Origin: Paraescarpia echinospica
Lineage: Eukaryota; Annelida; Polychaeta; Sabellida; Siboglinidae
Direction of reading: 5' to 3'
NCBI GenBank assembly: GCA_020002185.1
Contig: CM034541.1
Location: forward strand, 49,511,275-49,575,274
DNA length: 64,000 bases
Shown: piece by piece, positions 46,501 to 55,869 of the stretch
Layout of the letters: each line of letters starts with the position of its first letter
Numbering within the stretch: position 1 is the first letter of the stretch
The notes under the pieces: model-generated
Told to the model about the DNA's origin: nothing
The model's database searches: none
The model's input: only the letters and a program-made list of their open reading frames with translations
Program-made: the position numbers and the translations under genes

Positions 46501-48129
46501 ATCAATCCTTCCAATAAAAATACACGTCCATTAACTGGAATAATATTACTGTGGTATTAATTATTATGCAGCCAGCTTCAGATGTGGCAAGGACCCCTCT
46601 GACTGGAGCCATCACAGCAGGTAAGATACTGCAGTGGTTGTTAAGACGTCTCAAATCTCTTTTATCAGTAATCTTGGACAGTTCGGAGGCATTCTGTCTC
46701 TGATATCTGAGGTTTGCTGGATGTATAAATAAATTATAAATTAAATAAAACAATATGATATGGATGGAGTATAACTAGTTAAAGGAAATTGGCATGCATG
46801 GGGTGCACAACTGCATGACAGTTTATGCTGACTGTTTTGTAAACATGTTGCAAACTTGTTTATAGATAATTATATGTCAATCAATGTACAGACAATTATT
46901 TTAAACAGTGGTTACTGTGAACATATTAACACATCTAGCACAATAAAATTAATTTAACCCACCAAAATTCATGTTCACTGATGGTTGTATCTTTAATTAA
47001 TTAAAACACCATCCCTCAGTTCAATTTTGTTGCGCCCCACTTTTCAGACTAATTTCACGATAAAGCAAACCAAGTACACAGCATTCACTATGATATGCTA
47101 GTTTATTGGTGCACATTTTTATTTAGTTTTGATGAAACTAATAGATAGACTATACAATTAATTACAACCATGTAGGTTTGTAATTAGTTGTAGGACTCGA
47201 GTCAACAAATGATGACTTAGCTATATACATACATAGCTATATACATACATAGCTACAGTCAGGCCTAACTTTGAACTCACGGACTTTGCTATTTTTGTGT
47301 GCGAGTGCTTATGTCACCGAATCAACAAAAGGATGGCTAAAGGTTATTCTAGCCAGAGACAGTTACTGGTAAATGTACCATTTGGGAAAGGATACATTGC
47401 AATGCCATTGAACAAAAGTGATACACGTTTTGTTTTCGTCTTGTCACTGACCAGCAAGTTCAACAGATTAGCGTTAAGTTAAATTAAACAGTTTCATCCA
47501 AATGTTCTCACTGATCATGGGAAGTGTTTATCCATCAAAGATGTCGACATGCCATTTTTTCTTGGTTGAAATTGGAAATTTTCAGTATCCGGCCTTAGGT
47601 ATTCCTATACCGATTATGTTACCACTTGCCAAGTTACTCAATAGATCCACATCAGACAAACCCCACTGTTTTGTCAGAAATTTGCGTAATGAAAAAGTAT
47701 TTGGTCATCAACAGCTAGAAGTTTGTCATATGAATTCATACTTGTGTTATGGATTAAAAAAAGACTACTTATCACTATTTTTATATTCGAGCTAATCCGT
47801 AATACAATGGAAGATATATTTCTCCAAAATAAATTGAAATCTGGGCTGTATACTAAAATATCTGTACAATGTGGCTGGTTTTTAATTGCTTAATATAGAG
47901 GCCTGTTTATGTTGCAGTTTTGCCTCCCTGCCAGATTCCAGTGACTACCACACCAGGTCGGCAGCCTACCATGCCGACCCTTTGTAATCTGTCACCTGGA
48001 TTTCAACAACAATACATAAAAAATCCTGTGGTCATGAAAACCCCACCACAGTACACGGCACTGTCAGATCCACCCCCACTGTACAGCGAAGCTGTTCTGA
48101 CAGCGCCATCTGGTGATCAGATTGCATAA
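40526..48129 (+). CDS. MS4A-like four-span membrane protein, copy A
   Basis: The MS4A family are small membrane proteins with four spans and both ends in the cytoplasm; the exact role here is unknown. Exons: 40526-40753 (76 codons; N-terminus, TM1 LLGCVQMLIGILYIIFQYIA and start of TM2), 42062-42118 (19 codons; FLVTGILCVVTARDR), 45026-45118 (31 codons; TM3 MVFLSMFSLLLVIIVV), 45591-45701 (37 codons; TM4 LNIILIVLAVVDALAASVSI), 46573-46620, and 47918-48129 (tail, stop TAA). The first four joins are all phase 0 with good GT-AG sites. The last exon needs phase 1, so either exon 5 is read in another frame after a different exon-4 donor, or one small exon is missing. The tail has two PPxY motifs (PPQY at 48043, PPLY at 48073), possible WW-domain ligands. 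An AATAAA at 49246 could be the poly(A) signal. Confidence 0.82.
41036..41092 (+). mobile_element. SINE family 1, short 3' fragment
   Basis: ACAGACTAGTCAGTCAACAG and AACGTTGCCGAATGCTG match the 3' end of the family copy at 34.6 kb. It lies in intron 1 of MS4A-like copy A and has no counterpart in copy B. Confidence 0.7.
42564..43056. mobile_element. PIF/Harbinger-type MITE with TTA duplication
   Basis: The 493-base element has inverted ends GGCCATATTCACACTGG and, complemented, GGCCGTGTTCACACTGG. TTA directly flanks it on both sides (42561-42563 and 43057-43059), the usual target of PIF/Harbinger elements. It contains no transposase. The same site in the right-hand duplicate (about 62691) is unoccupied. 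Confidence 0.88.
43505..43690. repeat. 21-22-base GATATC-containing tandem array (left copy)
   Basis: About eight units of the type CTTGTCATCGGATATCTGCC. Every unit centres on the palindrome GATATC or a one-base variant. It is shared with the right duplicate at 62905-63105. Confidence 0.88.
43915..44770 (-). mobile_element. LINE 3' end with CCHC/PHD-like finger, in MS4A-like intron
   Basis: On the minus strand it starts WPCGVCNKGVATNSLQCTSC and KWVHRRCSGVKG, a Cys/His finger, then ETYNRVDNFCYLGDMLSAKG. After one frame change near 44430 it continues YGCETWAMRTDHDTRMER, MARWMCGASLSDRQPS and LRWYGHVERKDNEDWVK. This is the well-known 3' end of a LINE type common in marine invertebrates. The RT core is absent. 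The matching site in the right-hand duplicate lacks it. Confidence 0.82.
45194..45510 (+). mobile_element. SINE family 2 in intron 3 of MS4A-like copy A
   Basis: A box CAGTGGCGCAGTGGATAGAG and a perfect B box GGGTTCGAATCC (about 45245-45256). The body and the AGTATATAAG tail match the minus copy at 33 kb. The right duplicate has a SINE at the same place, so this insertion predates the duplication. Confidence 0.87.
45715..46430. repeat. Degenerate AAGGGGTCATCTCAC minisatellite in intron 4
   Basis: Irregular units of about 15-20 bases, variants of CACAAGGGGGTCATCTCATA, fill most of this stretch. A gap around 45845-46020 holds ordinary AT-rich sequence with ATAGCGCC. Confidence 0.85.
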
Positions 48130-50860
48130 ATCTGAGTGTTGCCATCTGAAGTCCGGTAAAACGTGGTAATGACTTGTTGTCTTCGGAATATTTTAAACAT
48201 GCAGTTAGGTGCATAGCTTATAAAGTACTGTTTATTATTAACACTAGCGTTATCACATATTGATACCTTCCTCATGAATTTACGAAAACAGTTCTTATAC
48301 CCTTGTTCAAAAACAAATACGGTGAGACATTTGTGATATTAGTAGTTATAAACCCATCGCTCTGGTTGTGGTTTGCTTTTATGACAGTTTGTATCTTAAA
48401 GCATTCAATGGCATTAACTATTGGACACTTTTTAAATGCTTATTCGAGGTATCCCTGTCTTGCGAATATGTTTTCCCTGACGCGGAACTCGTGTGTTGTA
48501 TTAAATGAGGCACCACAACCTCCAGCTTCTTTAATATATGAAATGGTGTTCGACAAGGTGGTGTATTGTGTCTATATTTATTTACTACTAGAAGTGTGAT
48601 GCGTGGGCGGTATTAGTGCAATACCCGATTGACAGGGTGTATTTATGCATTATTTAACAATATTTGTGGTGTTTCACAGGATATTGAAATGTAATCTCGC
48701 TTAATTACTATTATTTTTTTTAGGTTTTGACAATGATACCATGCATTGTCTTATAAAGTTGATAAACTATGATAAATAATAAATATAGATAGATATAGAT
48801 AAATGGTTATCATTAGAATGGCCAGATATTTGTTATGAACACCAGCAAACTTGAAACTGTTGAAAAGGCAAAATGGTTAAGTGTGATCATTTGTAATGAC
48901 TGAAAGATGATGAATATATGTTAAGATAACTGTGCAACATTTATGCCAGGTATTCATAATTCTCACTACCGTTATTGGTGTAAAATGCATTTATTTTATG
49001 CCTGTTGTTGTACAATTTATTCCTCCCAACTCTGGGTGACTTGTGAAATTTTACTGATGTTATAAATCGACCAATGTGGTCTAGATGTGCAAGAGCTCTT
49101 TATACTGCAAAATGGTGATTTTACAGTCTATAAATATATATATTTTTTTATTTATTATATGTATATATTTTAAAATTATATTTTTAATGTAATTATATTT
49201 AACTTTTTTCTATTTTAACTTATTATTTTAGGTATATAGTGTTGAAATAAATGTGTTCATACTTCTATAAGTACTTCTATGAATAAAAGGATGTTTACAT
49301 CACAGAATTTAGTAATTCCTTCTCCACTTCACGAATGTGTTGAAATTTATTTCAGATTGCACTTCAAAATACATGGGTATTATTTGATGCTTGGCCATTT
49401 TTGCTTTGCCATACATACTTTGGTTGTGGTCAATAACCATACAGATTCCAACTGCCTGCTATTGGCTAATCTGCCACTATCCCCAGCCACCTATAACTGT
49501 CTGCTGAATATTAATGATTCATGTGTGCGGTGCCAGGTACTCGATAATTGCATCATTTTAAATCTTGGCCTATTTGCTAAATGCTGGGGAGTTTTGTTTT
49601 ATGGCTTTATATTGAAGAGTTTTTGAGTTAGTGCCATTTGAAAACATCTCACTGAATTTGCATGAGCATTGTGTAGTGAGTAATCAGAGTGCATTTCGTT
49701 AAAACATCACAGGTTTGAAAGGATTCAGGCGCAACAGCACTCATCTTGTGTACACCCAATCACGGCAAGAAAAACGGGTAAACTAAAAAAATGCCTGTGT
49801 GAACACCTTGACGGTGAAGTGGCTCACCTTGACGGTGAAGTGGCTCACCTTCCTTCCTTAATGGAAAATCAACCCTTATGGAATGGGCTCCTCAATGCTC
49901 CGTTTCCGGCTGACTAAAAAACAACTGCCAATTTCAGTTGGGAAATATGCGTGATGTTCAGTTCCCCAAATGGACACCAGGTGGCAGCACTGGTGTTTCT
50001 CAACAAACCACTAGGCAGCAGTACTGTTAGTTATAAAAAACAGAAAACAACATTTTATACAAGTCACTAAGAATGATAAGTATAACTTCGCAGCGGATTC
50101 TATGGAGGCAGGCTATGGCAGTCTACGCTATCCACACATGCATGTGAATAAATATATCAACATATGCATAAAAATAAGACTTTGTATTTTTAAAATGGCA
50201 AATATGCGTGAGATTTACAGGTTCGTGAGATGGACGCTGCTAAATGCGTGATACTTGGTAGATCTGCTAAAAAATTAGTCAAATACATGATTTTCAAATA
50301 CAGGGTGTATATCACAAGTTTATTTAATAAAATATAAATACATGATACACTACATAATTCAACAGTTTCCTATATGCCTGCAAGTGTACGCATATATACA
50401 TACATACATACATACATACATACAAAGCAGACCTATTATGGTTCTGGGTACATCACCGTAATAACTGCATAGCATAAGTGACCATTCCAAAATATACTGT
50501 CTACCACTCTTTACGTTCTACGCTGCAGAATAGCTCTACCACTCTTTACGTTCTACGCTGCAGAATAGCTATATTCAGATACAAAATGTCAGAAATGTTG
50601 TCCTGTGCATGACTTATCAGCAGATTGAAAAACATTGATGACTCATATCAGTAATAATGAAATGTGATAAGATGTTCTGCCAAGTAAGGATACCGGTATA
50701 TACAAATTATTAATGCAGGACGGGATACCACATGATCATAATAGCCAATACTGATGAACACATCTCACAATATGATCATGATGTTACAAGCATAACAAAT
50801 TAATTTTTAATTCATTTGGTGATACACGTACGCCCACTTTGTTTGGTTTACGTGTTGTTC
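48130..50860. other. 3' flank of MS4A-like copy A; small tandem duplications only
   Basis: Mostly AT-rich. Visible repeats: a 24-base duplication (CTTGACGGTGAAGTGGCTCA) near 49808-49860, a (CATA)n run near 50395-50425, and two copies of a 35-base unit (CTACCACTCTTTACGTTCTA) at 50494-50570. No gene was recognised. Confidence 0.55.
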
Positions 50861-50861
50861 T

Positions 50862-51216
50862 AGTTCTAGGTATTTCCACCGCTCGGCAACGTTCTATTAA
50901 CTGACTGATTTGTATTATTGTGGTTACAATGTAATGGTCTTATGAGGTCTCATTCATCTAGTCATCCCTTTTCAGAACATTATTGCCAAACCGACCTTTT
51001 TATGCTGGCACTGAGGGTGGTCACTGCCAGGGTGCTTGTCATTCTCAGTGGTTCTTTTACGTCCCAAATTGAGACGGGACCGACATTAATTCCCCAATGT
51101 TGAGAGCCAGGTTTTTACACCAAATACCATGCCTGCCTGGTCCGGGTTTAAAACTCAGAGCGCTGGCATGTCAGGCGGGTGTGCTAACCACTACACTACT
51201 ATAGCCACGCTCCCCT
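50862..51216 (-). mobile_element. SINE family 1, full-length minus copy
   Basis: In minus orientation the head reads TAGTGTAGTGGTTAGCAC (A box), CCGCCTGACATGCCAGCG and GAGTTTTAAACCCGG (decayed B box). The body and the 3' inverted pair match the copy at 34.3 kb throughout. Confidence 0.87.
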
Positions 51217-51999
51217 ACCAAAATGAACAAGTGTTCAAAACGAACAATGGAAACTGTGTGGATAAACCTGACAAACTCTTATCCAACAATCATAATTTAA
51301 TATGGATTACCATAAAACCAACAGAAGCATGTTAACTTTCCTCCCCTACACCCACAGTTTTCCCTGAACTGTATGCAACTATGCATATCGAAAAATTGGT
51401 TAGTTAAAAATGCCTACAAACAATGACTCAGAATGTTGTTTTCTAAAAAAACTCGGAAATGTAAAAAAAATCTATCGTTATTTCAAAAAAATGGTGCAAC
51501 AAATTTATACATAAAAATATATATTCTGATATTGATCTTTTGCAGTGCCATATATGTTAGACTTCAACATCAGTTCCAGTTGCTGCCACTAGGTGGCGCC
51601 AAGCTTCATGACTATCGATCTGACAGCGTTCGTCGACCTTCTGCATGAAGAGTTTCATCATGGTCATTACAAAGTCCTCCTGAAACAGATATAACGGTCA
51701 TCTTTGAGAACTGCATGACCTATCAATCACATGACCTGTTGCATAGCAAAAGCTCTGTCTGGCCACCAAAAATGGATGCCAATCACGTGGAGCGTTCAGT
51801 CATTCCATCGTATATTTCGTTACAATTCTGGCCCTAAAACGTCTTGTTGGAGGCTCAGGTTGGTGTGTTGATATCACCGTGGCTTCGGTTGTAGCACTCA
51901 ACAGCACGGACTTGGTAGGTGCTGTGGGTTCGAGTGGTGGCATCTGGTTGGTCTCTGGGACCGCCTTGGTATGTCCTGTTCTACGGGATCTACATATTC

Positions 52000-52150
52000 A
52001 GCAACATTCTCAGCGATATCTTCAGCAATATTCTCAGCAACATTCTCAACAATATCTTCAGCAACATTCTCAGCAATATCTTCAGCAACATTCTCAGCAA
52101 TATCTTCAGCAACATTCTCAGCAATATCTTCAGCAACATCTTCAGCAAGA
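52000..52150. repeat. 24-base tandem repeat (codes EDIAENVA on minus)
   Basis: About six units of CAATATCTTCAGCAACATTC plus four bases. The length is a multiple of three, so the minus frame stays open as (AEDIAENV)n at the C-terminus of the gypsy relic. Confidence 0.93.
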
Positions 52151-52634
52151 TCGTTCTGTGGCTGGACCGCGGCCGGGGTTACACGCATGGGAACGATCTG
52201 GTCTTTTTCGTCTGACTCGATGTCGCTTTCTGTGATTGGTGCATGGCCTATCACCCGTAGCTCTCTTCGTGTGACATTCTTTGATGGACCAGAACCATCC
52301 GACAAACGGATAGCATAAACATTGAAGTCTGGTCGGGCAACTACCACAAATGGAGTGGGATCCCAGCCGTCCTGGATGTTATGTCGACCCAGATGATGCT
52401 TCTTCCTCAGCACCGTGGCACCCACCGGAATTGGGTTGTCCCTGGCTGTCGTGTTGTAGTGAGTTTGCCTTGTCTTCGCGGCACCTTCCGTGTTCTTTGA
52501 CGCCATGTGAAATGTCAGGTTCTTCTTGTGCGTTTCAACGCACTCCCCGACGCTACAACCATCCTACTCCCCCGCTTCTTGGATGCCCAGCAGATGATCA
52601 GAGCTGGTGGATGACGGCGGCTTCGAAACTCGGA

Positions 52635-52850
52635 TGTGGGTTGTCCCTGGCTGTCGTGTGGCACCCAGCGGGTGTGGGTTGTCCCTGGCTGTCGTGTGGC
52701 ACCCAGTGGATGTGGGTTGTCCCTGGCTGTCGTGTGGCACCCACCGGGTGTGGGTTGTCCCTGGCTATCGTGTGGCACCCAGCGGATGTGGGTTGTCCCT
52801 GGTTGTCGTGTGGCACCCACCGGGTGTGGGTTGTCCCTGGCTGTCTTGTT
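52635..52850. repeat. 38-base tandem repeat from gypsy coding sequence
   Basis: Six units start at 52635, 52673, 52711, 52749, 52787 and 52825, each TGTGGGTTGTCCCTGGCTGT and on. On the minus strand a unit encodes ARDNPHPVGAT, the same block as ARDNPIPVGAT in the adjoining relic. As 38 is not a multiple of three, the frame rotates from unit to unit. Confidence 0.93.
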
Positions 52851-52982
52851 GTAGTGAGTTTGTCTTCGCGGCACCTTCCATGTTCTTTGACGCCGTGTGA
52901 AATGTCAGGTTCTTCTTGTGAGCTTCAACCTACTCCCCGATGCTACAACTATCCTCGTCCTCCGCCTCTTGGAGGCAGGTGA

Positions 52983-53545
52983 TCCACTGGCAGACGTGGA
53001 TGACGTCCAAACATCATCCACTGGCAGACGTGGATGACGTCCAAACATCATCCACTGGCAGACGTGGGGACGTCCAAACATCATCCACTGGCAGACGTGG
53101 GTGACGTCCAAACATCATCCACTGGCAGACGTGGATGACGTCCAAACATCATCCACTGGCAGACGTGGATGACGTCCAAACATCATCCACTGGCAGACGT
53201 GGGTGACGTCCAAACATCATCCACTGGCAGACGTGGGTGACGTCCAAACATCATCCACTGGCAGACGTGGATGACGTCCAAACATCATCCACTGGCAGAC
53301 ATGGATGACGTCCAAACATCATCCACTGGCAGACGTGGGTGACGTCCAAACATCATCCACTGGCAGACGTGGGTGACGTCCAAACATCATCCACTGGCAG
53401 ACGTGGGTGATGTCCAAATATCATCCACTGGCAGACGTGGGTGACGTCCAAACATCATCCACTGGCAGACGTGGATGACGTCCAAACATCATCCACTGAC
53501 AGACGTGGGTGACGTCCAAACATCATCCACTGGCAGACGTGGCCA
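52983..53545. repeat. 34-base satellite, about 17 units, derived from gypsy integrase
   Basis: Units begin TCCACTGGCAGACGTGGATG; one unit is a base short. On the minus strand the unit encodes MFGRHPRLPVD, the conserved (L)xFGRxPRLPVD motif at the end of gypsy integrase. Many units contain the 8-base inverted pair GTGGATGA/TCATCCAC. Confidence 0.95.
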
Positions 53546-54659
53546 GGTGACATCCAAACATCAGCTGATATGAAGGAAATCCTGTCGACGAATGCGGCGT
53601 GCAGTCGTACGCATACAAGAGAGTAGTGAGGCGATCCGGCCACTTTCTCTTCTCCTCTGGCGGAAGTCTTTTCAACAGGTTATGGAGGGTCCTGTTGAAT
53701 CTTGTGCGTTCCCTTCAGGGTAGTAGGCCGTTGTCTTGGACGTTTGTATGTCGTACAGCTTGCAGAGCTGGTGGATGGCGGCGGCTTCGAAGCTCCGACC
53801 TTGGTCGCTGTGTAACTGCATGGTACGGCACACCAAATTTCCTGAACCATTCTTTTACTAAGACTCGCAGTTGTGACGGCGGATTGGTCCCTCGTTGGAA
53901 CAGCAATTCTGTATTTTGTAAATACATCTGTCATCACGTGGGCATCTTCCCGTCCATCACTCGCCTTGTCTAGCTTACTGTAATCAACCGCTAGGATTTG
54001 AAATGGTCGAGACGCGATCAGACTACCAATTGGTGGTCGCACCTTCGGTAACGGAGCCTTGGCAATGACATATCTCTCGCATTGCCAGCAGTAGGTCGTG
54101 ACATCGCTTGTCATGTCTGGCCAATAAGACCTCTTTCTGACCAGTGCTAAGCCTCCCCGGCAGGTTCCAATGCTTATGTAAGTAAAACAAGTATTACCAT
54201 GTTTAATTTGTTTCCTACATGGATGTTAATTGATGTGTATTTTAGCAGTAATATATTTAATGTTTCCAACAATATTTTTCTTGCCATCCCTGTTGTAAAT
54301 GTCATTGCGACATGTAGTCTGTGCTATTTCAGATAATGGCTCATTACTGTTCACAAGAATTTAAGGATTAATTTCTTGACATGTATGCTCAATAGTCTAT
54401 TTGTTGTATTTATCATATACTTAATTGTTCGTATTGTATTATAATGTATACATAAGGATTTGAGAAATTATTTGTGTCATTATTAGTATTGCTTGCATTT
54501 ATGTACATGTATGCTCAATAGACTTTATTTTGTATTTGTTTTATTTGGTCATTCAATATGCTTGGATATTACTGTAGATTGCCTGTATGATTAATGTATT
54601 TGAATATATAATATAATACAAATATTTGAAGATTAACGTGCACCTCTGTTAATGAGTAT

Positions 54660-55165
54660 GTCATACAGAATATTTTCTACAGGATATTATTTTGTAGGAT
54701 ATAGCCTATAGGATATTTCTTATAGGAAATATTCCATAGAGAATACTATAGGATATTTCCTATAGTTCTCTATAGAAAATTTCCTATAGAATATTCTATA
54801 AAAAAAACTATAGAAAATGTCCTGTAGTTTTCTATGGAAAACTGCAAAAATCCTGTAATTTTTTATAGAAAATTTCCTATAGTTTTCTATAGAAAACCGC
54901 AAAAATCTTGTAGCTTTCTATAAAAAAATTCCTATAGTTTTCTATAGAAAATTGTGCAAAAATCCTGTAGTTTTCTATAGAAAATTTCCTATAGATTTTT
55001 ATAGAAAACTGCACAAAAATCCTGTAGTTTTCTATAGAAAATTTCCTATAGTTTTCTATAGAAAACTGCGCAAAAATCCTGTAGTTTTCTATAGACAATT
55101 TCCTGTAGTTTTCTATAGAAAACTGCGCAAAAATCCTGTAGTTTTCTATAGAAAATGTATAATTT
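54660..55165. repeat. 57-base palindromic AT-rich satellite
   Basis: The last units repeat with exact 57-base spacing (55009, 55066, 55123). Each holds two copies of the perfect palindrome TTTTCTATAGAAAA separated by TTTCCTATAG- or GCGCAAAAATCCTG-type spacers. The left part is more decayed. Confidence 0.93.
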
Positions 55166-55429
55166 TTTTTTGCTAAGGGTATCATCAGCATGACATATAA
55201 ATATAGGTCACAAGAATCAACAACAGGTTACCATAAGCAATTGGAACCGAGAAGGTCCTGCGATCAGAACCATCTTAAAGTATCTTCAGGTAAGGTATGT
55301 TTGTATGGGCCTACGACAGCGGATTGCATTATGAGCATTATGAAGCTTTCCGCTGGGTTGATAGCTTGACTGTCGATTTGGCGCCCCCTAGAACCGGCGC
55401 CCGGGTGCGAGTGCACCTTGCCTTGCATG

Positions 55430-55860
55430 AGAACAAATAGTGGCGCCACATCGCGGAGTCTGTAATCATATGCGGGAAATTGCCGACACGGTCACGTGAT
55501 GGAAACATGGGAATAAGCCATTTGTGACATCTCCATACAGAACTCACATTTTGAGGGCTTATTTGACCGTGAACAACTGGGTTTCTTTGTGAAATTGGAC
55601 TCAAGATAATACGCAGTTAGGTAACTTTGATTATCTGTGACAGTGTCTATGATCGATCTGCTGCCTTGCTGGTCGGAAACTCGAAAGAGCAGTTTAACAA
55701 TGAAGTTATTAACGCAGCGTTGACATTCGATGATGCGGACAACGTCTGTCATCTATGTAATGACTATGCTATGGCCTTCGCTTCGGAGACTTTCATCAGT
55801 TTTGAATAACATTATATACGCACGCACGCACGAATGTGAAAAGAACACACACACATATCT
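55430..55860. repeat. Right-copy start of the MS4A-region tandem duplication
   Basis: It matches 35985-36250 and then, without interruption, 38790-38880 (GGCCTTCGCTTCGGAGACTT, GAATAACATTATATACGCAC). This uninterrupted order shows that the 2.5 kb between those pieces in the left copy came later. Confidence 0.8.
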
Positions 55861-55869
55861 CGTATATAT

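Larger units (their letters stand above)
51850..54150 (-). pseudogene. Ty3/gypsy pol relic (integrase to C-terminus) expanded by minisatellites
   Basis: On the minus strand: a zinc-finger end (YCWQCERYVIAKAP), the core with ILAVDYSKLDKASDGREDA and MTDVFTKYRIAVPTRDQSA (first catalytic Asp region), then LVKEWFRKFGVPYHAVT, then a frame-shifted stretch down to about 53560 whose end reads SYQLMFGCHLA. After the satellite blocks, 52506-51898 reads THYNTTARDNPIPVGATVLR, GRHNIQDGWDPTPFVVVARP and NVYAIRLSDGSG, the chromodomain-like C-terminal part. It then ends in an Ala/Glu/Asp/Val repeat. No LTRs were recognised. Frame breaks are many, so it cannot be active. Confidence 0.82.

Noticed and set aside
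47297..47795. Two small plus-strand frames in the last MS4A-like intron
   Set aside because: No splice sites of matching phase and no recognisable motif, so not supported as exons.
51879..52235. Plus-strand Gln/Ser-rich frames over the 24-base repeat
   Set aside because: The coding frame of the relic is on the minus strand; these are repeat translations.
52983..53545. Regular direct repeats resembling a CRISPR array
   Set aside because: Units abut without variable spacers and the unit is a gypsy integrase segment; the genome is animal.
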